Shown: one piece after another, positions 1-17,488 of the stretch
Layout of the letters: each line of letters begins with the position of its first letter
Numbering within the stretch: position 1 is the stretch's first letter
From: Azolla caroliniana
Lineage: Eukaryota > Polypodiophyta
DNA length: 64,000 nucleotides
Reading direction: 5' to 3'
Assembly: GCA_043228905.1 (NCBI GenBank)
Contig: JBHGNT010000010.1
Span: 4,216,001 to 4,280,000 of the forward strand
Position numbers and translations under genes: made by a program
The notes under the pieces: model-generated
What the model saw: the letters and a program-made list of their open reading frames with translations, nothing else
Database searches by the model: none
What the model was told of the DNA's origin: nothing

Positions 1-198
1 GGTGCCTAGACAGTCCTGCACATACGGAGGCATAAGCTTTGAAACAAAATATGGACAGATGAAGTTGATATAAGAAGAGACTACCATATATAAATATGGT
101 GCCTCGACAATCAATCATGCACATATGGAGGCGTAAGCTTTGAAACAAATTGCAGATAGATGAAGTCGATATAAGAAGAGACTCACATATATAAATTT
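1..198. repeat. Tandem repeat, two copies of about 99 bp
   Basis: Two copies begin GGTGCCTAGACAGTC at 1 and GGTGCCTCGACAATC at 100, each running through a GGAGGC..AAGCTTTGAAACAAA core. A third, degraded start (GGTACC) follows near 199. No coding potential is seen. The array may extend left of the window. Confidence 0.75.
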
Positions 199-1125
199 GG
201 TACCAAAACAATGGTGCGTAGAGGGAGGCATCATGTTCGTCATTTGATTGGCTTTTTATGACATGAGGCTAAGTATGTGCATTGATTATGCATCTATTTG
301 ATAGAGATGTCATGGGAACCCTAATTGATTTTGTGGTGAGTCGACAAGAGAGTCTATTTTATCGATTGTAATTAATACATTACTATTTACAGAGAGAGAG
401 GACCTCTACATTCCATTGTGGCATGAAAGAGGCGTGCTTGTTGAGCCTTAAACACAAAGTAATAACTGACCACGTTCACCAAGGGAAGCTAGTTAGTAAA
501 GAGAGAAAAGGAGTATCATCTTCGGATGTCAAACATGACCTTATCAATTCCTAAACTCTATCATTTTCACATAATACATGTGAATGTGACCACTGACTCT
601 CAATATTCAAAAACTTTATGAATGAATGTCCCAATGAAGAGTACATGGTATGATTGTGAGAGAAATTCATGCAAGGATTGGATTTGGTCGAAGATGTGTG
701 GAAAGTGATCAAAGGCAGAGAGCATTGTATCAAAGTGTGATACTCATACTCTTGAACTTGTTTAGGATTTCTCTCATTACTTGTGCCCCAACGTTTTGTC
801 TCACATCATAATGAATATGATCTAAGTTGCATGGAAACAATAGTTTGGATAGCAAACAACAAGAGAGCCTCTGACATGTATCTATGGGTACAATTTCCCT
901 ATTCGATGAAAAATATGGCTTTGTAGTTAGGTGCAACATATGTCATCTAACACATGAAGTGTGAGCCTCCACATCTTTCCTATGTCATGATTCATTGGCA
1001 TTGTGAAAAGGCCTCATTCATTGAGGAATCTATTCATGCATCACGACATAAGTGTGTCGCATTCTAATTTTTCCATATCTTGCATGCAACCAGAACACAA
1101 AACTTTGTTTGTTTGTTTTGCGTGC
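199..1125. other. Intergenic stretch, nothing recognised
   Basis: AT-rich sequence with short frames only. No protein motif, RNA gene or repeat boundary was recognised. Confidence 0.6.
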
Positions 1126-1147
1126 GTGCGTGTGCGTGTGTGTGTGC

Positions 1148-1198
<51 letters not shown>
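1126..1198. repeat. Compound GT/GA microsatellite
   Basis: A run of GT/GC dinucleotides passes directly into about 15 GA repeats, immediately upstream of a tRNA-like element. The open frame crossing it (1003-1287) is low-complexity translation and not a gene. Confidence 0.9.
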
Positions 1199-1201
<3 letters not shown>

Positions 1202-1205
1202 AGAT

Positions 1206-1274
1206 GGATGTAGCTCAGTTGGTAAGGTTGCCCAATGGAGACCAGGTGGTCATGAGTTCAACCCCTACATTCCA
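1206..1274 (+). repeat. tRNA-derived SINE head or tRNA pseudogene
   Basis: The segment starts GGATGTAGCTCAGTTGG, a good tRNA 5' end with an internal Pol III A box (TAGCTCAGTTG). It has a B box (GTTCAACCC) about 45 bases further on. The first seven bases can pair with TACATTC at 1267-1273 as an acceptor stem, allowing one G-T pair. The T stem does not pair properly, so this is unlikely to be a working tRNA. A tRNA-derived SINE head or tRNA pseudogene fits best. No TSD was found. Confidence 0.5.
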
Positions 1275-1332
1275 CAGTGGCATCTAGTGAAATAGAGATA
1301 TATATGAAGTATATAATAGAGAGGCGAGAAAA

Positions 1333-1395
1333 TTGGGTTTCGAACCCAAGACACAATGCTTGTAGTGTTATCGACTTACCACTAGGGTAAGCTAA
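1333..1395 (-). repeat. Second tRNA-like segment, antisense
   Basis: Read on the minus strand it has a D-arm-like CCTAGTGGTAAG and a B box inside GGGTTCGAAACCC (1335-1347), spaced as in a tRNA. The A box is degenerate and no acceptor stem is visible. It is probably a SINE remnant. A GA microsatellite follows at about 1401-1418. Confidence 0.4.
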
Positions 1396-1418
1396 TTACA
1401 AGAGAGAGAGAGAGAGAT

Positions 1419-2528
1419 GGCATCCATGTGAGTATTTCCACCTAGAGGATTCTATAAATACGTTGGATGCATCCCCTTAGGTAGTTCCATCTATGAAGTA
1501 ATGGCAACAATACAACCTATTTTGGAAGGAAGAGGAAGATGGGTCATCGTGATGTGGCTACTAGACTAAATTCATAGACTAATACATCGTGATGTGGCAC
1601 ATGATATACAACATGATCTCGTCTAGTTCCTCTAGTATGAAGAAGACATACACCAAAGGCCCAAGGATTTCTCTCTTAAGATAAAATTGTGTCATGCCTT
1701 CCTACGTTTTTTGATCATTTATATTGTACAATGTAGACCACATGTAGAGCTCGAAAGGATTTTGAAAGTAAGCATTAATATTGAATTGAGGTGGAATGCA
1801 ACTTTTTCAGTCATGTGGCTTGTTACACAACATTGCACTGGATATACAACAATTGTGTAATTATTGTGAGTTTGGCTTTATAACATGACTCATACATCGA
1901 TCATTATAGCTTTTTGTCAAACAATCACAAATTTCACAAAATCAAATTTACACTCGTATTAATTAACCTTTGATTCTAATTATTTGCATGATCAAACCTT
2001 TTATTGTGCCACAACTAAATATTACTCGTATACAATGCATGCAAACAATTTTGCTTTATATATCATCCAATACCAACATGTAATCAACATTATTTCGCGT
2101 GGCAACAACTTTAGTATGAATAGTTTCACAACCATCATTTGCGAAAATGCATTCAACTGTTGCTCAAAAAGTCAAGAAGCAATTGATAGTAATTTTTCGA
2201 TAAAGTTCTTTGTGTAACGCCATGTATCTTTTAAAATTTGAAGTATATAATCCAGTCATTAATGTTCCACATCACCTCTCTTGGTCATAGACGCATGTAT
2301 ATCGTTTCTCGTGCTTATTTGCTTAGATACAACAATGTTATTAGTTGCTCAATGAAAGACAATATTATTTGTAAATGTATGGCAATAACACTTTGAATCA
2401 TGTACCATGCATCAATCATATTTTTAAATCTAGCTGCAATAAATGAATTTTCATCATTGTCTCCAATGTATCTATAATGAGGATCATGATATTTTACCAT
2501 GTTTTAATGTAAAATTTCATTTTGACAA
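1419..2528. other. Intergenic stretch, nothing recognised
   Basis: AT-rich sequence with no supportable gene. Short frames at 1984-2217 and 2315-2500 show no motif and have ordinary intergenic composition. Confidence 0.55.
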
Positions 2529-2959
2529 TGTTATATTTACAAAACTTAAGTAAAGGGTACCAATGTGATTCAATAGAGGGAATGATATGTGCATGCACTA
2601 TCATGATCTTCACGAATCACTACCAATGATGGAGAGTCCTTTAAAAATGCACACCTACTCAAGGGGCTTGGGAAGATGTATAAATATGAGGCCTACCTAC
2701 AGGCTACGACCATAAAGACATTACATTAGAATGTTGAAGTAGTGTGAGACATTGGTGGCATGGGCTAGGCATTTAATCATGACAATAGCGTTACCTCTTC
2801 CAATGTACTAGTCATCATAATATCCAGGAGTATGGGACATTAGTAGTAGGTTGCCTATGTCTTAGCTCGAGGGTGGTTAGGAGGATCGTGTTACTCTACT
2901 AATCTATTAACCTTTTTTTACTTCAATTTGGTTTATTCTTTAGTGTGAGATTCTTAACA
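2529..2959 (+). repeat. LTR-like repeat, same family as the solo LTR at 32821-33296
   Basis: It starts TGTTATATTTAC and ends GATTCTTAACA, so it has TG..CA ends, and it carries a TATA box in TATAAATATGAGGCC near 2677. It matches the antisense solo LTR at 32821-33296 along its length, including GTGCATGCACTAT, GGAGAGTC, AAGGGGC and the TATA region. No matching 5-bp duplication was found at its ends, so it may be one LTR of a larger, decayed element running into 2960 onward. Confidence 0.6.
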
Positions 2960-3575
2960 ACTCCCAAATGGATTGATAGGCTTTCATTGATTTCAATGCT
3001 TGATCCTACTTCTTGCTTACCTCCTTTCATTTACTTTGATGCTCGGTTTTAATTCTTACTCACAAAGTTGGTGATGAACTCTTCTTTCAAATGTGCAAAA
3101 TCATTTGACATTTCATTGGGAAGATTTTGGAATTGAACACCCTGTGTGTAGCATGGACCCAAATGTAGCTACCCATGCCATATCTATTACAGGCTCATTA
3201 GCCATGATAATTTGTTTGCAACACTTTACATCGTGTTACTCTACTAATCTATTAACCTTTTTTTACTTCAATTTGGTTTATTCTTTAGTGTGAGATTCTT
3301 AACAACTCCCAAATGGATTGATAGGCTTTCATTGATTTCAATGCTTGATCCTACTTCTTGCTTACCTCCTTTCATTTACTTTGATGCTCGGTTTTAATTC
3401 TTACTCACAAAGTTGGTGATGAACTCTTCTTTCAAATGTGCAAAATCATTTGACATTTCATTGGGAAGATTTTGGAATTGAACACCCTGTGTGTAGCATG
3501 GACCCAAATGTAGCTACCCATGCCATATCTATTACGGGTTCATTAGCCATGATAATTTGTTTGCAACACTTTACA
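2886..3575 (+). repeat. Direct tandem duplication, 345 bp x 2
   Basis: Units 2886-3230 and 3231-3575 are nearly identical; both contain the same 45-residue frame beginning MQNHLTFHWEDFG. The unit starts inside the 3' part of the LTR-like repeat and runs into its downstream sequence, so the duplication arose after that repeat was in place. The frame matches no family I know. Confidence 0.85.
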
Positions 3576-4933
3576 TGGTCATATAATATTTTGTCTATAG
3601 ATGTTTCTAAATTCTCACTTCAAAACTTGTTTGTTCTATATGCAATGTTTTTCAATCCATTTTCTTGACCGATTCCCATGAGCAAAATCTACAACCTAGT
3701 TGTGTTTTCTTTATACAAGCTCCAAATAAACTTCCACGTGGAACCAATACATGTTTGGGAGAGAAAGTCACTCTTGTATTGCTTATTAAGAGAAAGGAGA
3801 TACTATGTGAGTATAGATTAACACAAAACAATGAGCTTATTAGAACAATTCCATCATGCACTATTTGTTGATAATGTTTTTTGATTCCCATGTAAGATTT
3901 TAGCAATTTTTGAACATTCATTCTCTTTAAGAAGCGTTTCAAATAGTGACAAGCTAACTTGATTTAGAGACACATATGAGAAAACAAGAGTGCATTGCTT
4001 TGCCAAATTTATTCTCAATTTCAATATGGATGGTTCAAATGTGGACAAGAATGCTTTCTAATCATAATAGTGAAATCTTATGTTGCCTCTCAAGATTCAC
4101 CCATGGAAATACAAGTCATGAAGCACAAATAATGCTTGTGCCTCTGATAAGAAGAATTCACACAAAACCCAAGGACTTCAAAGGTAATTATGATAGCACT
4201 TTTGTAGGTGTGGAATGGTTTGATATGTACATATTAGATACACAATGAAATGAAATTCTCCATATGGATATATTTGCAAGCATTGCTTACACATCATTAC
4301 GAAAAAATCATGTCTCTTTCATTCGTGTAATATCCATTATACTAAAACACCTTGAATAGACAAACATTACCATCACTCATGAATCATGTATGACCCTGGG
4401 GAAAAATCAAGAGGCATGAAACGCATATATATATAGATGCAACAACAACTTTCCACTTTTGAAGATGCAACAACAACTTTCCACTTTTGAAACTTGGTAC
4501 TGATCCGTGGAATTGACAATACCTCTTTTACATATTTGCTATCAAAGAAGAACACTATTTGAAACTAATGGTTTTATGCATTTATAGAGAAATTGTGTTA
4601 TTATTACAAAAATGTTTTCCCAGTATTGGTAGACAGACGAAAACTACTCAACGAAGAAGTCTATTTAAGGTTTCGAACCACGTTAATGTGTGAATCCAGT
4701 GTACATGTTTGCTCTAAGCTAATCTTTGAGAGTCCCCTCCTAAATGAAGGGTATATACACATTTGTTTTCAGCTATGAAACATGAGTGCGACAATGTCAC
4801 CAACATAACTACTAGGGATAATTCATTAAATTCTGGCTAAATAAGGTTGGGCATTGAAGAATATAGATCAAAGACATTGCCTTTAAAGGTACAGGAGATG
4901 GCAGAGTTTTACAACGTTCTCTCCAATTATATA
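3576..4933. other. Intergenic stretch with a 28-bp tandem duplication
   Basis: No recognisable gene. Frames at 3665-3871 and 3976-4248 lack motifs. A 28-bp unit beginning GATGCAACAACAACTTTCC occurs twice in tandem (4436-4463, 4464-4491). The last few hundred bases are downstream of the stop codon of the minus-strand gene at 4934 and probably include its 3' UTR. Confidence 0.5.
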
Positions 4934-10423
<5,490 letters not shown>

Positions 10424-10831
10424 GGTGATGGAGATGAAGATTCAGAGTATGATGAAGAAAATGAGGATGAAGATGGAGATGGAGATGGAGATGGAGACGG
10501 AGATGGAGATGGAGATAGAGATGGAGAAATCAGGTGATCCAAAGAATTGAATACGGCCAAGCAGACACTGCAGCAATCCACCATGGATGAACAAATGAGC
10601 AGCAGAAGCTTGTAGAGTTATAATGATTGGGGAGGAGGAGTATTGGAGAGTTCACAGGGGCAAGAAGAAGAAATCAGAGAAGAAGAAGACAGAAGAAGAA
10701 AGAATGGACAGGGAAGCAATCATCTAGAAGAAGAAGAAGAAGAAGAAGAAGAAGAAGGCTCAAGATCATACACATAAATTGCTTGTATTATTTACATCTG
10801 TATTTATGTACATATGTATACATGTATGTAC

Positions 10832-10834
10832 ATA

Positions 10835-10871
<37 letters not shown>

Positions 10872-10932
10872 ATACATGTATGTACATATGTGTGTGTGTG
10901 TGTGTGTATGTATGTATACATGTATGTACATA

Positions 10933-10965
<33 letters not shown>

Positions 10966-11004
10966 ATGTATGTATGTATGTATGTATGTATGTATGTATG
11001 TATG
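10832..11004. repeat. Compound TG / TATG microsatellite
   Basis: Alternating (TG)n blocks and (TATG)n blocks with GTATACATGTATGTACATA spacers occur three times and end in about 14 TATG units. Several overlapping Tyr/Cys/Val or His/Thr/Tyr frames on both strands come from this repeat and are not genes. Confidence 0.95.
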
Positions 11005-12647
11005 TCTTGGTTGCCGAACAATAAGCCCGGACATCCGCAGCCTGGGTTGCCAGGAATCCTAGACTATACATTCGTGGACATCCATAGATGAGCAGGTGGG
11101 AAGCCTAGACTATACATCCACGGACATCTATAGCATTTGGTAAAGCCAGGACAATACGTCCTCCAGGCAGCCAGGTAGCCCGGACGATGCGGATTTTCTT
11201 TTGCCTTCACCTTCGCCGCTACCTATGAAAACAAAGCTATTACACGTTTCGGGAGAGTATCGCGTCGAATTATACTCATTTTTTTGCTACTCCTGCAATG
11301 CCCTTAAGTGTGTTGTCATTTTGACACACACATCCACCCTCTCTCAACTCGAGTGATTATTATACATATACATATATATATATATATATATATATGTACA
11401 TGTGTGTGTGTGTGTGTGTGTGTGTGCGTGCACGTGCGCTAATACGTATAATCAAAACCATCTCCTTCTCGCCACTTATGCTTTGGGGCAATCGGCAAAC
11501 TTTGGGGTGTAAAAAGAAAGCATGTACTTTAGACATGGAAGACCCTCATTTATCGACAAGATTTCGAAATGTTGTGGAAGTGTAATGCCATCTTGCCCTC
11601 ATGATGCTCTAGTTAGCCTCCTTTTGATTCTAAAGGTTCACTTGGAACAAAGGTCCCTCGGGTGATAACCAAAGTAGTGACATGAGAATGCTTAATGGAC
11701 AAATTATCTTTGTGTTGTTGAGAAAACTCTTCAATGTTCAAGGCAAATGGATGTCATCTTGTATCTTATATAAGTTTCTAGACGATTCTTACTGCTACCA
11801 ACATTGGAAATGTTCAAAGGAGATGGATGTCACCCCCTATCTTATATAAGTTTCTAGAAGGTTCTTATTGCCACCAACATTGGAAATGGACGATTCTTAA
11901 TGTTATGTTACTAAGAACATTTTAGTCCATTCTAGGAGTGTTAATCTTGGCCTCTATTTGTTATGACTTTCCTATTCACCTTCTAGAAACTTTTAGGTGG
12001 TTCTCTTTAACGGCCAATTGTTCATACTCTACCCACATGTTTTGTTATCAAGGAGATTCTCGGCCTTCATGTCCCAACCGGTGGTGACTACTCATGGTGT
12101 TAACTGTACTATAGGAAACCACATAAAGATAATAATGATGATATTAATAATAAAACTTCAATGTTTTAAACTTACTCCTTACACATTCTTATAAAAGGAA
12201 CAAAATGTGACCTAAATTACATAAATATTCTAATATTGTCCTATAAATATACATATGTGATACTTCTCATAAGTGATGACGGGGAAAATAGATTGGTTCA
12301 GACAATGTTTGCCTTTCAAGTAGTTGGACGGCTTATCGAGTGTGAGAAATGACACATTCGCTTCCATTTGCAAAAGACAAAATTCAATCCACATGGAATC
12401 GATAGACAAATGCAAGTCTTCTGTCTGAATGATTACACCAACTTCAACCATGTTTTTTAGGTAAAACAAAAATATGAATCACTCTTTAGTATTTGTCAAA
12501 CATAACCCTACCATTAAGTAGATGATTTCAAGGGTTCATTATTGCTTATCATTTCCTAATCAAATTCATAAAGAGTGATAGTGGTACAAATATTTTAGAT
12601 GAAGCATGAATTCAACATTAGTAAGATAACTATCTACCAAATCATTT
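11005..12647. other. Intergenic stretch with small tandem repeats
   Basis: A degenerate repeat containing GACTATACATYCR.GGACATC occurs twice at about 11061-11132. A TA/TG microsatellite lies at about 11370-11428. A 77-bp direct duplication (GGATGTCA...TTGGAAATG) starts at 11748 and 11825. No gene was recognised. The last five bases before 12648 (CATTT) are the target-site duplication of Copia element A. Confidence 0.6.
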
Positions 12648-12779
12648 TGTTGAGCGGCAAGCTCAACTGGAGCTGGATCGGCTGAATAAGCCGGAGCCGG
12701 TAAGCGAGACGGATCGGGCGAAACGGATCGGTATTACGGTGAGCAACCGAACCGGCAAGCAGTGGAGGCCGGGTGCAAT
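12648..12779 (+). repeat. Truncated 5' LTR of Copia element A
   Basis: Matches the first 132 bp of the 3' LTR at 22236 (TGTTGAGCGGCAAGC to GGTGCAAT), then breaks into protease-region sequence TGGTTCTCC. Confidence 0.9.
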
Positions 12780-12991
12780 GGTTCTCCTTTCTAGAGAAAC
12801 CGGATCAACCAAGAGTAGTCGAAACTGGAGACGACACTCCTCACCCAATCGTGCACGTCGGAGAAGTCCCTCTAAGCCACGTCGGACAGAAAGGGAAGCT
12901 GATGAACGTATTACACGTTCCGACAATCACGAAGAACCTGGTGTCCGTCGGTCAGATTGTCGACCAGGGGATGTAGGTGCGGTTTACGCAC
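12779..12991 (+). pseudogene. Element A polyprotein fragment, protease / GAG-pre-integrase region
   Basis: The translation includes WFSFLEKPDQP, HPIVHVGEVPLSHVGQ and TKNLVSVGQIVDQGM, matching element C at about 53784-53981. It is the region just after the aspartic protease active site, which was lost in the deletion. A TAG at 12974-12976 stands where element C has CAG. The fragment ends at the TSD CGCAC of nested element B and resumes at 18477. Confidence 0.9.
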
Positions 12992-13278
12992 TGTTGGGAA
13001 ACAAGGTCGTCTATGCGGAAGATCAAGAAGCATTCGATTGCTGTTGAGTACCTGCGTATGACAGTTTGTATGTCGTTGCACAGAGAGAGAGAGAGAGACA
13101 GAGAGGCACAAAAAACTTTCTCATTCCATAAAGCAATAATACAACACCCAACCTTACAAAAAGGTTACAAGGTCAATATATATAGTGACCGACTTAGGGC
13201 AACTACCCTTTATGCTAATTACATAAATGGCCAAAACGGGATAGTGTGAATACGTCCATTATACACATGTATTCGACA
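12992..13278 (-). repeat. 3' LTR of Copia element B
   Basis: Starts TGTTGGGAAACAAGG and ends ATTCGACA on the plus strand. A TATATATA motif lies at about 13177-13184 and, read on the minus strand, is the likely TATA box. It contains a short GA repeat. Confidence 0.95.
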
Positions 13279-13480
13279 CTCCCCCGTAATGGGCGTATAC
13301 ATGGGTTATCTAAGATTACAGGTATAGACTTAGGTTCTCGGACATATCAGCTTTATTCGAGTCGGCAGGGTCCGAAGGTAGAAGACCGAACTGGTCGGGT
13401 CGGAACAGTTGAAGCCGATCATTAAGGAACTGATGTCGGTTGTCGGGAACCATCCTGCTCTGTGTCCGGCCCTAACCGGA

Positions 13481-16400
13481 CTAGTTTGTCGTTACGCCCA
13501 TCTGATGCCGAAGAGACCGAAAGCGGTCTGCCGAAAGACACTTGGTCATTCCATCTACGACATTGTCGGTTGTGGATATTTTCTCTAGACCGATTTTCCC
13601 TGAAATGACGCAGTCCCGAACGAAGTGATATCGAACGTCGATATGTTTGGAGGCGTTGTGGTGAACCGGATTTTTCGACAAGGCAACAGCACCTTGACTG
13701 TCGCTGTAGACAACTGGAGCCGAGTCATGGTCGACTTGTCGAAACGTGTGCGCCAGCCGACCGAGCCACAAAGCTTCTTTTGCTGCGTCGGACGCAGCTA
13801 CATATTCTGCTTCGGTCGTTGAGGTCGCTGTGCACTCCTGAAGTTTCGACTTCCACGAGATTGCTCCATTGCCGAATTTGAAGCAGTATCCGGTTGTTGA
13901 TTTCCGACTGTCTATACAGCCGGCGAAATCCGAGTCGGTGTAACCGACTACGCCTGAGGTTCGGTTCGGACCGAAAAGAATGTCGTGGTCTTTTGTGCCA
14001 GCCAGATATCTGAACACATGCTTGACTGCGTTCCAATGCGATCGGCTGGGATTGTGCATAAATCTGCTAACGACTCCTACGACGTGAGAAATATCAGGCC
14101 GTGTCGCGACCATCAGGTACATAAGGGAGCCGACTGCCGGTGCATACGGTACCGACTTCATATCTTCCCCCTCCGGACCGGATGTCGGGCAATCTCGCTG
14201 AGAGAGCCGAAGATTCATGGGGAGCGGGGTTGAAGCAGATTTGGCTGATTGCATGTTGAAGCGTTCTAAGACACGTCGGATATAGTCGGTCTGAGACAAA
14301 AAAAGATGTCGTTTATCGCGATGCCGACTAATCTTCATGCCAAGGATGTGTCGTGCCGGACCGAGGTCCTTCATGGCAAACTTCAACCGCAGTTGCCGAA
14401 TGAGATCGGCAAGTTCGCCCGCGTGGCGTCCAGAGATTAGCATGTCGTCCACGTAAATGATGAGGAAGATGGGTGATCCATCTTGAGCTGTGTTGGTGAA
14501 AAGACAATGGTCCTCATCGCTTTTTGAGAAGCCGATCGATTGGATGAAGTCGTCGAACTTCTTGTACCATTGTCGTGGTGCCTGTTTGAGGCCGTATAGA
14601 CTCTTCCTGAGTCGGCAGACTAGATGTTCTTGGCCAGTCGCCACGAAGCCTTTTGGCTGCTCCATATAAATTTCCTCGTCAAGATCACCATGGAGGAAGG
14701 CTGTTTTGACATCTAGCTGAATCAGCTCCAAGTTGTCGGCTGCCACTACGCCGAGTAGGAAACGAAGGGTTGTCATTTTCACCACTGGTGAAAAAATCTC
14801 GTCGAAGTCGACGCCATATTCCTGTCGGAAGCCCTTCGCAACTAATCTGGCCTTGTACTTTGGGGTGGTCGAATCAGACGTCTCTTTTAGTCGATAAACC
14901 CACTTGCAAGGAAGAGCACGTCGGTTCCTAGGTAATTCGACCAGATCCCAAGTTTTGTTTGCCCGAATGGAGTGCATTTCCGACTCCATCGCCAGATGCC
15001 AGGTGGCGGAATCGACAGATGTCGATGCTTCTTCGTAAGACGTCGGTTCGCCGGCGTCGGTGAAGAAGATTCCAGGAGAGTACCTCTCCGGAGGTTGCGA
15101 CAGTCTCTCGGATCGTCGAGGTATGATTGGACTGGTCGCATCGGGTATCGAGGTCGGATGGTCCGAAAGCGGATTGTTCTGCTGTGCCGAGTCGGAGTTG
15201 TCCGAGTCGGTAGTGTAAGGTTCAGCTACCCGTGAAGCTGACCGTGTGTTGAGAGCGGGGCCTTCTTGAAGGGTCGGCACATCGGAAAACGTTACCCTTC
15301 GGACTTCGATCAGTTTTTCGACTGATGGATTCATAGCCGACTCGTTGAACACAACGTCCGAACTTCGAACGATTTGCCTGCGTTCGGGGTCCCAGAGTCG
15401 GTATCCCATTTCGCCGCCGGATCCATATCCAAGGAAAATGCATTTCCTGGACCGAGGTGCAAGTTTTCGGCAATCATCTTTCGGAATAAGGGCGTACGCC
15501 TCGCATCCGAAGATCCTCAGCTTGTCGTAATTCGGCTTACTGCCGATCCATAGTTCCTGAGGAATTTGAAGTCCTAGAGGTCTACTTGGCGACATATTGA
15601 TTATGTGTACTGCCGTGAGTAGAGCCTCTGCCCAGAAGCCATCCGACAGTCCGGAGTGTTGGAGCATGGAAACTATCCGTTCTTGGATTGTCCGATTCAT
15701 GCGTTCGGCAATCCCGTTTTGCTCCGGGCTGTGTGGTGCCGTAAATTCACGTCGGATGCCGCGTTGTCGGCAGAATTTGACGAATTCTTCTGATTTGAAC
15801 TCTCCCCCATTGTCGGTCCGAAAGCATTTCAGTTTTCAGTCGGTTTGATTTTCTACCATAGCGAGCCAATCGGAGAAGATCGAGAAGACCCGATCTTTGG
15901 TGCGAATTGGATAAGCCCACACCTTTCGAGTCGAATCGTCAATAAAAGTGACGAAGTAAGAGGCACCGCCTAGAGACTGATGCGGCATTGGGCCACAGAC
16001 GTCCGAGTGGACCAAATCGAGAGGTCTCGTTTCTCTTGGTGCTGATGTCGGGTGTGATGCGGCTGCTTGTTTGCCATACTGGCAATGCTCGCAAAATTGA
16101 TGGTCGGAGAAGGAGAGTTTGGGGATGTATCCGGCTCTAGATAGGTGCGTGATGCCGGCCTTGCTGAGGTGTCCTAATCTTCGGTGCCATAGTGATGACA
16201 CAGGAATATCCACCAAAAACAGGTTACCCTCTTTGAGCGTAACATGTAACGGATACAGGGAGTGTATCTTGGGTCCTCTAGCAAGCAGGAGGTTCCCCCT
16301 GTGGAGTGTCCACCCTCCCGAAGAAAAACCGGCACGAATGCCGTCTTCATCTAGTTGTCCGACTGAGATCAATGGCCTTGAGAGCTCGGGTACATGTCGG

Positions 16401-17488
16401 ACATTGTGGAGTACAAGTGTAGAGCCACCTGCAAGGTTGAGCTCTACTGTGCCGATTCCGATGATGTCACAGTGTTGTGAGTTGCCGACTCGAACTGAGT
16501 CGGAGTGACGGATCGTATATTGCCGGAATTGGGATCGATGAGGAGTCACGTGAAATGACGCGCCCGAATCTAAGAGCCATGTGCTCGATTCTTCAGTCGT
16601 GAGTAGAACTTCTGATCCGACTGGATTTTCGATTGATAGTATATTCGGGTCGTCCGGTAGTACATCAACTGAGAAACTGACGTAATTGATCTCCTCATGC
16701 CGGCCACTCTTCTTGTTGTTCTTGTTCTTGAGTGCGCGGCAGTCTGCTTTGATGTGTCCGGGTTTCTTGCAATAGTTGCAGATTCGGTTATCCCGTGACT
16801 GGCTCCGTCTTCGCTGATTGCTCGGCGGTCGTGAGGAATCTCTTCCTCGTATGTTCGATCGGTCTGTCGAACCTTGTACTACGTAAGCGTCGTCTGTTGA
16901 GTCTTTGGCGAAAGACTTTCTCCGAGCTGCTTCGGTCAGGATTGCGCTCGTGACTTCGGAGTATTTAACAGCCGTGGTTGACGCGTTGCACACGGTTGTG
17001 ACGAAAGTTTCCCATGATGAGGGAAGGCTGCTCATGAGTATCATTGCTCTGAGTTCATCCTCGATTGCCGTCCCCTGTGACGAGATTTGGGAGCTTATGC
17101 TTTCGTACTCATTGAGGTGTGCTTGAACCGAATCGGATTCTTTCATCCGCAAGTTGTAGAGGCGCCGGATCAGAAACATCTTCGTTGCGGCGACCTTCTT
17201 TTCGTAAGTGTCCGACAGTGTTTTCCACAGTTCGAATGCTGTCGTACATGATTGCACCGTAAAGTATACCGATTCCGATAGGTGCATCCGAATCGTGGCG
17301 CGGACAATTCTGTCCAGCTTCTGCCACTCAATTGGTTTGTATCCTTCTGGAGGTTCTTCATTTTCGATGGGATCGATTTGCCCCTTGACTATGAGATAGT
17401 CCTGCATTTGCTCCTTCCAGAAGTTGAAGTTCGATCCATCGAACTTTCGTAGACTCATTTCTGACGAGCCGGATGTTGATGCCATCAA
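13481..17488 (-). pseudogene. Element B Gag-Pol polyprotein with one in-frame stop
   Basis: A single frame runs from ATG at 17488 to TAG at 13481-13483 and is broken only by TGA at 15836-15838. Upstream part (550 residues): UBN2-type Gag, CCHC zinc knuckle (residues 237-250, CNYCKKPGHIKADC), protease DSG (307-309), integrase HHCC zinc site (H435, H440, C466, C469) and first catalytic Asp in HSDVCGP (496). Downstream part: integrase TDNGGE and PEQNGIAER, RT with YVDDM, and RNase H with TDSDFAG and HIDVRYHF, ending near MTKCLS. Other Copia proteins have an amino acid at the stop; CGA to TGA would explain it. Without that change the frame would be about 1335 codons, the usual Copia length. A leader of about 680 bp precedes the ATG. 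Confidence 0.93.

Noticed and set aside
1206-1274. A functional tRNA gene
   Set aside because: Acceptor stem and Pol III boxes are present, but the T stem does not pair and no clear anticodon arm is seen.
10627-11091. Open frames of 77-154 codons on both strands (Cys/Val/Tyr-rich or His/Thr-rich)
   Set aside because: They are translations of GAA, TG and TATG microsatellites, open in several frames at once.
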